Shown piece after piece: positions 1-8,287 of a stretch of 64,000 nt of DNA (position 1 is its first letter; each line of letters begins with the position of its first letter). The translations under genes were made by a program, and so were the position numbers. The DNA is taken from assembly GCF_008642355.1 (NCBI RefSeq), contig NZ_CP029193.1:5356001-5420000 (forward strand), in the 5' to 3' direction. The notes beneath the pieces are model-generated. The model did no database searches, was not told where the DNA came from, and saw nothing but the letters and a program-made list of their open reading frames with translations. The DNA is from Streptomyces venezuelae (GTDB lineage Bacteria > Actinomycetota > Actinomycetes > Streptomycetales > Streptomycetaceae).

Positions 1-1695
1 GCGATGCACTCGCTGACCAGGAGCATGTTCCGCAGGTCCAGGGCGAGGTGCCAGCCCGGGTTGAACTGCCGGTGGCCCTCGACGCCCGCGCGCCGCGCCC
101 GTACCCGGAGTTCGGCGAGCTTATCCAGGGCCTGCTCCATCTCCGCCTCGCGGCGGATGATGCCGACCAGGTCGTTCATGGTCTGCTGCAGCTCCTGGTG
201 GAGGGTGTACGGGTTCTCCGGGGTCACCCCGTCCTCCCGGCCCTCGGCGCTGAACGGCCGCAGCGCCTCCGCGGCCGCCGTGTCCACCTGCACCTCGTCC
301 GGCACGGGGCGTGCGGTGAGCCCCGCGGCGTACCTGGCCGCGTGCAGGCCCGCGCGCCGGCCGAAGACCAGCAGGTCGGAGAGGGAGTTGCCGCCGAGCC
401 GGTTGGAGCCGTGCATGCCGCCCGCGACCTCGCCCGCGGCGAAGAGCCCCGCCACGCGGCGCGTGGCCGCGGTGTCGGAGTCGACCGCGACGCCGCCCAT
501 CACGTAGTGACAGGTCGGCCCGACCTCCATCGCCTCCGCGGTGATGTCGACGTCCGCGAGCTCCTTGAACTGGTGGTACATCGACGGCAGTCGGCGTTTG
601 ATGACGTCCGCGGGCATGCGCGTCGACACGTCGAGGAAGACACCGCCGTGCGGGGAGCCGCGGCCCGCCTTCACCTCGGCGTTGATGGCGCGCGCGACCT
701 CGTCGCGGGGGAGGAGTTCGGGCGGGCGCCGGTTGTGGTCCGGGTCCTCGTACCAGCGGTCGCCCTCCTCCTCCGACTGCGCGTACTTCTCCTTGAAGAC
801 GTCGGGCACGTAGTCGAACATGAACCGTTTGCCCTCGGAGTTGCGCAGCACCCCGCCGTCGCCGCGCACGGACTCGGTGACGAGGATGCCCTTGACCGAC
901 GGCGGCCAGACCATCCCCGTCGGGTGGAACTGCACGAACTCCATGTTCAGCAGGGGCGCCCCGGCGAGCAGCGCGAGCGCGTGCCCGTCACCCGTGTACT
1001 CCCACGAGTTCGACGTCACCTTGAAGGACTTGCCGATGCCGCCGGTCGCGAGGACGACGCTGGGCGCTTCGAGCACGAAGAAGCGGCCCGACTCCCGGTC
1101 GTAGCAGAAGGCACCGCCGACACGGCCGCCCTCGGCCCCGTCGTCCCCCGACTCGTCCTTCAGCACGCGCGTGACCGTGCACTCCTGGAAGACCTTCAGG
1201 CGTGCTTCGTAGTCGCCGAATTCCTTGTGGTCCTGCTGCTGCAGCGCGACGATCTTCTGCTGCAGCGTGCGGATCAGCTCCAGGCCGGTGCGGTCGCCGA
1301 CGTGCGCGAGCCTCGGGTACTCGTGGCCGCCGAAGTTGCGCTGCGAGATCCGGCCGTCCGGAGTGCGGTCGAAGAGCGCGCCCCACGTCTCCAGTTCCCA
1401 CACGCGGTCCGGCGCCTCCCGGGCGTGCAGCTCCGCCATGCGCCACTGGTTGAGGAACTTGCCGCCGCGCAGGGTGTCGCGGAAGTGGACCTGCCAGTTG
1501 TCGCCCGAGTTCACATTGCCCATGGAGGCCGCGATGCCGCCCTCGGCCATCACCGTGTGGGCCTTGCCGAACAGCGACTTGCAGATCACGGCCGTACGGG
1601 CACCCTGCTCGCGCGCCTCGATCGCGGCCCGCAGACCCGCGCCCCCGGCCCCCACCACGACGACGTCCCACTGCTGTCGTTCCACTTGAGACATC
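1..1695 (-). CDS. sdhA: Succinate dehydrogenase flavoprotein subunit (3' end outside window)
   Basis: This subunit oxidises succinate to fumarate with a covalently bound FAD at the cytoplasmic face of the membrane. The start is ATG at 1695 and 565 codons are visible before the window edge. An FAD dinucleotide motif GAGGAG lies at residues 15-20. The segment KAHTVMAEGG carries the likely FAD-linked His46. Further on are ATGGIGKSF, the active-site region HPTGM and the NRLGGNSL motif. It follows the membrane subunit by 15 bases. The order membrane anchor then flavoprotein matches mycobacterial Sdh1 (Rv0249c-Rv0248c, established), so the iron-sulfur gene should lie just beyond base 1. A fumarate reductase is the alternative name; the family is certain. 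Confidence 0.95.
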
Positions 1696-1710
1696 AGAAG
1701 GCCCCGTCCA

Positions 1711-2547
1711 TCAGAAGAAGCGCGGATCGTCGAAGGCGCCGCTCGCGACCAGGTAGACGTAGAGGTCGGCGAGCGCCACGCTCGCCAACGACGTCCACGC
1801 GAGCAGCATGTGCCGGTTGGTCAGCTTCCCGGTCCACTGCCACATGCGGTACCGCACGGGGTGCCGGGAGAAGTGCTTGAGCTTGCCGCCGATGACGTGG
1901 CGGCAGGAGTGGCAGGAGAGGGTGTAGATCCAGATCAGGACGACGTTGACGAGCAGGACGAGCGTGCCGAGCCCCATGTGGCCCCACTCGTAGTTCTCGT
2001 CGCGGAAGCCCAGGACGGCGTCGTACGTGAGGATGCCCGCCACGGGTACGGCGGCGTAGAAGAAGTACCGGTGGATGTTCTGCAGGATCAGCGGGAAGCG
2101 GGTCTCGCCGGTGTACCTCTTGTGCGGTTCGGCGACCGCGCAGGCCGGTGGCGAGGCCCAGAAGCCCCGGTAGTAGGCCTTGCGGTAGTAGTAGCAGGTC
2201 AGCCGGAAGCCGAGCGGGAAGACCAGGATCAGGATGGAGGGGGACAGGCCCCACCAGCTGCCGAAGATCTCCCAGTTGGGGCCGCCCTTCATGGGTTCGC
2301 AGTTCTCGGCGAGGCACGGCGAGTAGAACGGCGACACGTAGGGGGCCGCGTAGTAGTCCGCGTTCGCGAAGGCACGCCACGTCGAGTAGACGATGAAGGC
2401 GAGCAGTCCCGCGGTGGTCGCCGCGGGCGCCAGCCACCAGCGGTCCGTACGCAGATGGGCAGCCGTGATGGCGGCGCGCGTGCCGTCGCGCACGCCGCCG
2501 CCCGGTGCCGGTCCGCTCTTCGGTTGGGGTTCCGTGCCGGTGGCCAA
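1711..2547 (-). CDS. sdhC: Succinate dehydrogenase membrane anchor (cytochrome b-type) subunit
   Basis: A 278-residue polytopic membrane protein with about five hydrophobic segments. It would anchor the dehydrogenase and pass electrons to menaquinone. Candidate haem-ligand histidines sit in LQNIHRYFFY, in CRHVIGGK and in LTNRHMLLAW. The start is TTG at 2547, chosen because AAGGAG lies 10 bases upstream and no ATG fits. The single-chain length resembles the 273-residue Rv0249c rather than the short separate SdhC and SdhD chains of E. coli. It sits between a small upstream gene (43-base gap) and the flavoprotein gene (15-base gap), consistent with one operon. The exact haem ligands are inference. 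Confidence 0.88.
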   Translation of the reverse strand: MATGTEPQPKSGPAPGGGVRDGTRAAITAAHLRTDRWWLAPAATTAGLLAFIVYSTWRAFANADYYAAPYVSPFYSPCLAENCEPMKGGPNWEIFGSWWGLSPSILILVFPLGFRLTCYYYRKAYYRGFWASPPACAVAEPHKRYTGETRFPLILQNIHRYFFYAAVPVAGILTYDAVLGFRDENYEWGHMGLGTLVLLVNVVLIWIYTLSCHSCRHVIGGKLKHFSRHPVRYRMWQWTGKLTNRHMLLAWTSLASVALADLYVYLVASGAFDDPRFF

Positions 2548-2590
2548 CGAGGCTCCACTCCTTCTTCTCGAACGGGGAGTACGCGGGACG

Positions 2591-2902
2591 TCAGGGCGCG
2601 TGGCGGTCGCAGCCGCCCAGACCCTCGTCGTCGAGATCGCCGGTGTTCGTCCACAGCGAGCGGTCGTACGGCGTGTCGGGGATGGTCACGAACTCGGGCT
2701 TGTGCGGTTCGAGGGGGGAGGGTGGCGGGACCGCCGCGCGCAACAGCGCCACGCTCTCGCGCAAGTGGTCGGTGTCCGTGCGCACCCGGCGCACATCGAC
2801 GTCCGCGATCCGGTCGCCGGCCTGCTGCTCCAGCCTGCCGACGGTGCGGACGAGGTCGTCCACGCAACGTTGTACGGCCGTCAACTCATCGTGCAGAGCC
2901 AT
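2591..2902 (-). CDS. Small hypothetical protein upstream of the succinate dehydrogenase genes
   Basis: A 103-residue soluble protein starting at ATG 2902 after a GAGGG-type ribosome binding site. The first 60 residues have heptad-like spacing (DELTAVQRCVDDLVRTVGRL) and probably form a helical or coiled-coil segment. The tail is Pro-rich and acidic and contains EFVTIPDTPYD. No catalytic motif, signal peptide or membrane span is visible. It is the first gene of the minus-strand run leading into the dehydrogenase, 43 bases before the membrane anchor gene, so co-transcription is likely. I recall similar proteins in the same place in other streptomycetes, which suggests an assembly or accessory role, but I cannot assign a function. 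Confidence 0.75.
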   Translation of the reverse strand: MALHDELTAVQRCVDDLVRTVGRLEQQAGDRIADVDVRRVRTDTDHLRESVALLRAAVPPPSPLEPHKPEFVTIPDTPYDRSLWTNTGDLDDEGLGGCDRHAP

Positions 2903-3271
2903 TACTTGCCCTCACTTCGGGGGTGCGGTGGCAACGCTCATGCGCCTGCGAGTGTCGCGCGTCACATCCCGGCTTGTGAAGAGATCTGCAGTGATTGCCG
3001 GATCGGGGGCGGTGAATGCGCCGGATCACGTGCCGATCGCGCCGACCTCGACCGACGGCGACCGCTTCACGACCGACCGTCCGCCACCCCGTTGGGCCGC
3101 ACGAGTGGCATCCGGGTGCCCCCGCGCCGTGGCTCCCCCGCGCCCCGCGTCCCGTCCCCTTCAGTGGGGCGATAGATGTGATCAGCTCCATATACCCCCA
3201 AACGTGATCAAACCCGGCCCGGTCCTGGCAGCGGGCGGCCGGGTGAGCCCCGGACCCCGGAGGTACCAGTC
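2903..3271. promoter_or_regulatory. Divergent intergenic region with two TGATCA sites
   Basis: This 369-base gap separates the divergent dehydrogenase operon and solitary lipoprotein gene, so it must hold promoters for both. The self-complementary hexamer TGATCA occurs at 3180-3185 and 3205-3210, 25 bases apart, inside the larger repeat GTGATCA. Both sit about 60-90 bases before the lipoprotein start. No hairpin terminator is visible. Operator function is inference. Confidence 0.4.
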
Positions 3272-5620
3272 ATGTCCCACGACCGCGCCAGAGTCCGATC
3301 TGTCGTGTTCCTCGCGACGGGGGTGCTGGCTCTGCCCGCCCTCGCCGGATGCAGCTCGAACGACGAGGCCGGCCGGCCGGTCGCGGGCCAGGACGTCGCC
3401 CCCGCCGCCCGGGACCTGGTCGCCGACGGCGGAACCATGAACTGGGCGGTCGACGAGCTGCCGGAAACGTTCAACTCCTTCCAGGCGGACGCCGACGAGG
3501 CCACTGCCCGGGTCGCGGGCGCGGTCCTGCCGTCCCTGTTCCGCCTCGACGCGCAGGGCAGGGCGCAGCGCAACGCCGACTTCCTGGAGTCCGCGGAGGT
3601 CGTCGAGCGCGAGCCGCAGCAGGTCGTCCTGTACAAGCTGAACCAGCAGGCGGTCTGGAGCGACGGCCGGGAGATCGGCGCCGACGACTTCGCGGCGCAG
3701 TGGCGGGCCCTCTCCGGCAGGGACAGCGCGTACTGGACGGCACGCAACGCGGGCTACGACCGCATCGCGAAGATCGAGCGCGGCGCGAACAACCTGGAGG
3801 TGCGGGTCACCTTCGCCAAGCCGTACGCGGACTGGCGCTCCCTCTTCTCGCCGCTGTATCCGAAGCAGATCATGGGCACGCCCGACTCCTTCAACGACGG
3901 CGCGCGCCGCAAGCTGAAGGTGACCGCGGGTCCCTTCGCGCTCGGCGGCACCGACCGCAAGGCCGGCGACGTGACGCTGGAGCGCAACGCGCGCTGGTGG
4001 GGCAGCCCGGCGAAGCTGAACAAGATCGTGCTGCGCGAGGTGGGGCGCGCCGAGCGGGCCGAGGCGCTCGCCGAGGGCCGGGTCGATCTCGCCGCGATCG
4101 ACGCGGCGGAGGCCGGGCGGATCTCCCAGGCCGCGAGGGACAAGGGGAGCGAGGGTCCGCTCACCCATGGCCCCGGCGCCGCGATCACCCCGGCGAGGGC
4201 CCTGCGCTCCTGGGCGATCGCCCACGGCTCCGACGAGGAGGCCGCCGACACGGAGATCGAGGCACGCGCCAAGACCCGCAAGGCGGTCAAGAGGTACGCG
4301 ACGGAGCAGGAGGGGCTGCGCGGCTACGTCGTACGCAAGTCCCTGGAGCCCGCCTACACGCAGCTCGCCCTCAACGGTTCCGAGGGACCGCTCGCCGACG
4401 ACCGGGTGCGCCGCGCGGTCGCCCGCGCCCTGGACCGCGAGGAGCTCGCGAAGGCCGTACTCAAACCGCTCGGCCTCCCCGCCGAGCCGGTCGGCAGCCA
4501 TCTCGCCCTCGCCGGGCAGCAGGCGTACGCGGACAACAGCGGGGCCCTCGGCGAACAGGACACCGCCGAGGCGCGGGCGCTCCTCGCGGACGCCGGCTGG
4601 ACGCCGGGCGCGCTCCTCAAGGGGGAGAAGGAAGAGGGGGAGAAGGAGAAGACCGCGGGCGGCGAGTCCGACGCGAAGGACGAGAAGGCCGGGAAGGAGC
4701 CGAAGGACTCCGCCGACGGAGGCGACGGCGACGACAGCGGCAGCAGCGGCAACAGCGACAGCGACGGCACCTACATCGTCGGCGAAGAAGACGGCAAACC
4801 CGGCGACACCGGCACCACCGTCCTCGCCCCCGCCCCCGCGGCGGCCTACCAGCGCGCCGTCCTGAACCGCCAGGCCGATGTCCTCGGCCTGCCCCGCCGC
4901 GAGGCCGACAAGGAGAAGAAGAAGGAGCCCGCCGACCACGCCGGGCAGGACCGAAGGGACCAGGCCAAGGGCGGCGCCCCCGGCGCGTACGCCCCGAAGG
5001 GCACCGCCGCCCCCAAGGGGTCGGGCGCGAAGGGAGCCGCGGCGGCGGGCCCGCTCGCCAAGGACGGCAAGCCCCTCACCCTCCGCTTCGTGCTGCCCTC
5101 CGGCGACGGTTCGGAACAGCTGCGCACGGTGGCCGACCGGATCTCGCGCATGCTGCAGAAGATCGGCATCCGCACGGAGACGGCGAAGGTCGCCGACGAG
5201 AGCTACTTCAAGGACCACATCGCGTCCGGCCAGTACGACCTCGCCCTCTACTCGTGGCCCGCCTCGGCCTTCCCGGCCACCGACGCCCGACCGATCTTCG
5301 CCAAGCCGGTCCCGGCCGCGGACGGCTCGCTGAACGTCGAGCAGAACTACACCCGTGTCGGCACGGACCACATCGACCAGCTGTTCGACCAGGCGGTCGG
5401 CGAGCTGGACGAAGAAACGTCACGCTCCCTGGTCAAGAAGGCGGACGCCCGCATCTGGGCGGAGGCGGGCTCCATCCCCCTCTACCAGCGCCCCCAGCTG
5501 ATGGCCGCCCGCCCGAACCTGGCCAACGCGGGCGCGTTCGGCTTCCAGGCCCCGCGCTACGAGGACATCGGCTTCCTGAAGCCGGGCGCGAAGCCGTCGG
5601 GCGGACCGGCCGCGAAGTAA
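3272..5620 (+). CDS. Solitary peptide/nickel-type ABC substrate-binding lipoprotein with long low-complexity insert
   Basis: A 782-residue binding protein of the SBP family 5 (OppA/DppA) fold. The signal peptide ends in lipobox LAGC, giving Cys27 as the lipidated residue. The N-terminal lobe includes FNSF, KLNQQAVWSDG (about 122-132) and TAGPFALG. The hinge region DDRVRRAVARALDREEL (377-393) is typical of the family. The C-terminal lobe resumes at GKPLTLRFVLPSG (about 599) and runs to the end. The family is usually 520-600 residues. The excess is a charged, Gly/Lys/Asp-rich insert at about 450-598, placed between DAGW and GKPL, which are normally adjacent, plus a smaller insert around 284-355. 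No permease or ATPase gene is attached. It may feed the Opp systems downstream or act as a sensor; both are inference. Confidence 0.88.
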   Translation: MSHDRARVRSVVFLATGVLALPALAGCSSNDEAGRPVAGQDVAPAARDLVADGGTMNWAVDELPETFNSFQADADEATARVAGAVLPSLFRLDAQGRAQRNADFLESAEVVEREPQQVVLYKLNQQAVWSDGREIGADDFAAQWRALSGRDSAYWTARNAGYDRIAKIERGANNLEVRVTFAKPYADWRSLFSPLYPKQIMGTPDSFNDGARRKLKVTAGPFALGGTDRKAGDVTLERNARWWGSPAKLNKIVLREVGRAERAEALAEGRVDLAAIDAAEAGRISQAARDKGSEGPLTHGPGAAITPARALRSWAIAHGSDEEAADTEIEARAKTRKAVKRYATEQEGLRGYVVRKSLEPAYTQLALNGSEGPLADDRVRRAVARALDREELAKAVLKPLGLPAEPVGSHLALAGQQAYADNSGALGEQDTAEARALLADAGWTPGALLKGEKEEGEKEKTAGGESDAKDEKAGKEPKDSADGGDGDDSGSSGNSDSDGTYIVGEEDGKPGDTGTTVLAPAPAAAYQRAVLNRQADVLGLPRREADKEKKKEPADHAGQDRRDQAKGGAPGAYAPKGTAAPKGSGAKGAAAAGPLAKDGKPLTLRFVLPSGDGSEQLRTVADRISRMLQKIGIRTETAKVADESYFKDHIASGQYDLALYSWPASAFPATDARPIFAKPVPAADGSLNVEQNYTRVGTDHIDQLFDQAVGELDEETSRSLVKKADARIWAEAGSIPLYQRPQLMAARPNLANAGAFGFQAPRYEDIGFLKPGAKPSGGPAAK

Positions 5621-5677
5621 CGCTCCGCGACCGGCACCGCTCGCACCAGCGCCCCGCCTCAGATTCCGCTCAACTCT

Positions 5678-5706
5678 CTTGCCCGCCGGCCGTCCCGGCG
5701 GGCAAG
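5678..5706 (+). terminator. Hairpin terminator after the solitary lipoprotein gene
   Basis: A perfect 12-bp stem (5678-5689 with 5695-5706) encloses a five-base loop. It lies 58 bases after the lipoprotein stop and 195 bases before typA. It is GC-rich with no T-run, as is usual in streptomycetes. Confidence 0.75.
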
Positions 5707-5900
5707 CTCGTGTCTACCCATTGACCTGCTGTTTCCCCAGAGTTCCCGAGGCTTTCCGCACCCCTGCGAAGCCCCCGCGGAGGCTGCCTCCGCGAGGGAC
5801 ACGTAGACTGGGGTGAGGCCGTGGCGTGTCCAGCCCGGCAGGGTTCGCGTACTTCAGAGGTGCGTGTGACCATCCACTCACTCCAGGAGTACGCCGCACT

Positions 5901-7808
5901 ATGGCCACGCGCCACGACATCCGTAACGTCGCCATCGTCGCTCACGTCGACCACGGCAAGACGACCATCGTCGACGCCATGCTCAAGCAGGCCGGTTCCT
6001 TCGCCGCGCACGCCGCCGAGTCCCTCGACGACCGCATGATGGACTCGAACGACCTGGAGCGTGAGAAGGGCATCACGATCCTCGCCAAGAACACGGCGGT
6101 GAAGTATCACCCCAAGGACGGCGGGGAACCGATCACGATCAACATCATCGACACCCCCGGCCACGCCGACTTCGGTGGCGAGGTCGAGCGCGGTCTGTCG
6201 ATGGTGGACGCGGTCGTGCTGCTGGTCGACGCCTCCGAGGGCCCGCTCCCGCAGACCCGCTTCGTGCTGCGCAAGGCGCTCCAGCAGCGCCTCCCGGTCA
6301 TCCTGTGCATCAACAAGACGGACCGCCCCGACTCGCGCATCGACGAGGTCGTCAACGAGACGTACGACCTCTTCCTCGACCTGGACGCCGACGAAGACCA
6401 GATCGAGTTCCCGATCGTCTACGCCTGCGGCCGCGACGGCATCGCCTCGCTGACCAAGCCGGAGGACGGCACGGTCCCGGCGGACTCCACCAACCTGGAG
6501 CCGTTCTTCTCCACGATCCTGGAGCACGTCCCGGCCCCGACGTACGACGAGAGCGCCCCGCTCCAGGCGCACGTCACCAACCTGGACGCCGACAACTTCC
6601 TCGGCCGCATCGCGCTGCTCCGCGTCGAGCAGGGCGAGCTGCGCAAGGGCCAGACGGTCGCCTGGATCAAGCGCGACGGCACCATCTCGAACGTCCGCAT
6701 CACCGAGCTGATGATGACCGAGGCGCTCACCCGCAAGCCGGCCGAGATGGCGGGCCCGGGTGACATCTGCGCGGTCGCCGGTATCCCCGACATCATGATC
6801 GGCGAGACCCTGGCCGACCCGGAGAACCCGGTCGCGCTGCCGCTGATCACGGTCGACGAGCCGGCGATCTCCATGACCATCGGTACCAACACCTCGCCGC
6901 TGGTCGGCCGCGGCGGCACCGGCAAGGGCGCGGACGCCAAGTCCGCGGTCAAGGACCGCAAGGTCACCGCCCGCCAGGTCAAGGACCGCCTGGAGCGCGA
7001 GCTGATCGGTAACGTCTCGCTGCGCGTCCTCGACACCGAGCGCCCCGACGCCTGGGAGGTGCAGGGCCGCGGTGAGCTGGCGCTGGCCATCCTGGTCGAG
7101 CAGATGCGCCGCGAGGGCTTCGAGATGACCATCGGCAAGCCGCAGGTCGTCACCCGCCAGATCGACGGCAAGACGCACGAGCCGGTCGAGCGCATGACCA
7201 TCGACGTGCCCGAGGAGCACATGGGTGCCGTCACGCAGCTCATGGGCGTCCGCAAGGGCCGCATGGACAACATGTCCAACCACGGCTCCGGCTGGGTCCG
7301 CCTGGAGTTCGTCGTGCCGTCCCGCGGCCTCATCGGCTTCCGTACGGAGTTCCTGACGCAGACGCGCGGCACGGGCATCGCCCACTCCATCCACGAGGGC
7401 CACGAGCCGTGGTTCGGCGAGCTGAAGACCCGTAACAACGGCTCCCTGGTCGCCGACCGCGCCGGTGCCGTCACCGCCTTCGCGATGACGAACCTCCAGG
7501 AGCGCGGCGTGCTGTTCACCGAGCCCGGCACCGAGGTGTACGAGGGCATGATCGTCGGCGAGAACTCCCGCGCCGACGACATGGACGTGAACATCACCAA
7601 GGAGAAGAAGCTCACCAACATGCGCTCCGCCTCCGCCGACTCGTTCGAGGCGATCGTGCCGCCGCGCAAGCTGTCGCTCGAGCAGTCCCTGGAGTTCTGC
7701 CGCGACGACGAGTGCGTCGAGGTGACCCCGGAGGCCGTGCGCATCCGCAAGGTCGTCCTGGACCAGAAGGAGCGCGGCCGCTCCGCGTCCCGCGCCAAGC
7801 ACAACTGA
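5901..7808 (+). CDS. typA: Translational GTPase TypA/BipA
   Basis: A 635-residue ribosome-associated GTPase related to EF-G, involved in stress adaptation and 50S assembly in other bacteria (established for the family). The G1 P-loop AHVDHGKT is at residues 14-21. Switch II reads DTPGHADFGGEVERG and G4 reads NKTDRPDS. A beta-barrel, an EF-G domain V-like region and the BipA-specific C-terminal domain (EKKLTNMRSASADS, SLEQSLEFCRDDECVEVTP) follow. The start is the ATG at 5901, giving MATRHDIRNV, with AGGAG 12 bases upstream. An in-frame upstream extension lacks family similarity. It is transcribed alone: terminators lie on both sides. Length and motifs are normal for the family. Confidence 0.97.
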   Translation: MATRHDIRNVAIVAHVDHGKTTIVDAMLKQAGSFAAHAAESLDDRMMDSNDLEREKGITILAKNTAVKYHPKDGGEPITINIIDTPGHADFGGEVERGLSMVDAVVLLVDASEGPLPQTRFVLRKALQQRLPVILCINKTDRPDSRIDEVVNETYDLFLDLDADEDQIEFPIVYACGRDGIASLTKPEDGTVPADSTNLEPFFSTILEHVPAPTYDESAPLQAHVTNLDADNFLGRIALLRVEQGELRKGQTVAWIKRDGTISNVRITELMMTEALTRKPAEMAGPGDICAVAGIPDIMIGETLADPENPVALPLITVDEPAISMTIGTNTSPLVGRGGTGKGADAKSAVKDRKVTARQVKDRLERELIGNVSLRVLDTERPDAWEVQGRGELALAILVEQMRREGFEMTIGKPQVVTRQIDGKTHEPVERMTIDVPEEHMGAVTQLMGVRKGRMDNMSNHGSGWVRLEFVVPSRGLIGFRTEFLTQTRGTGIAHSIHEGHEPWFGELKTRNNGSLVADRAGAVTAFAMTNLQERGVLFTEPGTEVYEGMIVGENSRADDMDVNITKEKKLTNMRSASADSFEAIVPPRKLSLEQSLEFCRDDECVEVTPEAVRIRKVVLDQKERGRSASRAKHN

Positions 7809-7846
7809 CCCACTGAGGCAGCCGTAAGGCGGCACACAGCCGCCTG

Positions 7847-7896
7847 AGAGGCCGATTTCCGCCGCTCCCGAGGGAGTTGGACGGAAGTCGGCCTCT
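7847..7896 (+). terminator. typA terminator
   Basis: A 15-bp stem (7847-7861 with 7882-7896, one T.G pair) encloses a second small hairpin (CTCCC 7865-7869 with GGGAG 7872-7876). It begins 39 bases after the typA stop. Confidence 0.85.
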
Positions 7897-8287
7897 GGTG
7901 TTTCCGCTGGCGGGTACGGTGTCGCCACCGCCGCGCGGAGGTCTCCCGGCAACCGGTTTTTGTGCGCCAAGTGTCCGGTATGCGGACGTCACTGACCGTT
8001 AGATGTGTAACACGTCCGTTTCGCAACCATCTATCTCGGATCGGTTTGTCCGGATTTTGGAAGTTGTACGGGCCAGGTGTGATTGAACCGAGACCAAAAG
8101 GGTGTGGTCGACCGGTACCTCATGGCTAATAGTTGACCGCGTATAGCTCGGGTCAATGGGTCACGCGCTGTGGGGAGCGCCGACTCACGAGCACACTGGG
8201 GTACTCGATCGTCGCCGTCAGGGGTGTCGGCGCGGTTTCTCGTACCCCCTCTTGTAGTGAACAAGTGGACTCATGAGGAGGAACCCC
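7897..8287 (+). promoter_or_regulatory. Upstream region of the first oligopeptide ABC operon
   Basis: About 390 non-coding bases, locally less GC-rich than the surroundings, between the typA terminator and the first importer operon. An inverted repeat TTGACC (8133-8138) / GGTCAA (8151-8156) surrounds a TATAG sequence. A second small hairpin, CTTGT/ACAAG (8251-8265), ends just before the GAGGAGG ribosome binding site (8274-8280). I could not place a convincing -35/-10 pair. Regulation here is plausible but unproven. Confidence 0.45.

Noticed and set aside
48..1880. Long open frame on the plus strand opposite the succinate dehydrogenase genes
   Set aside because: It is an antisense shadow caused by high GC content. 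Its Arg/Val-rich translation has no family character, and the minus strand encodes well-conserved enzymes.
5670..7970. 766-codon minus-strand open frame across typA
   Set aside because: typA is unmistakable on the plus strand. The antisense frame is composed of Val, Arg, Asp and Leu typical of mirrored GC-rich genes and has no ribosome binding site.
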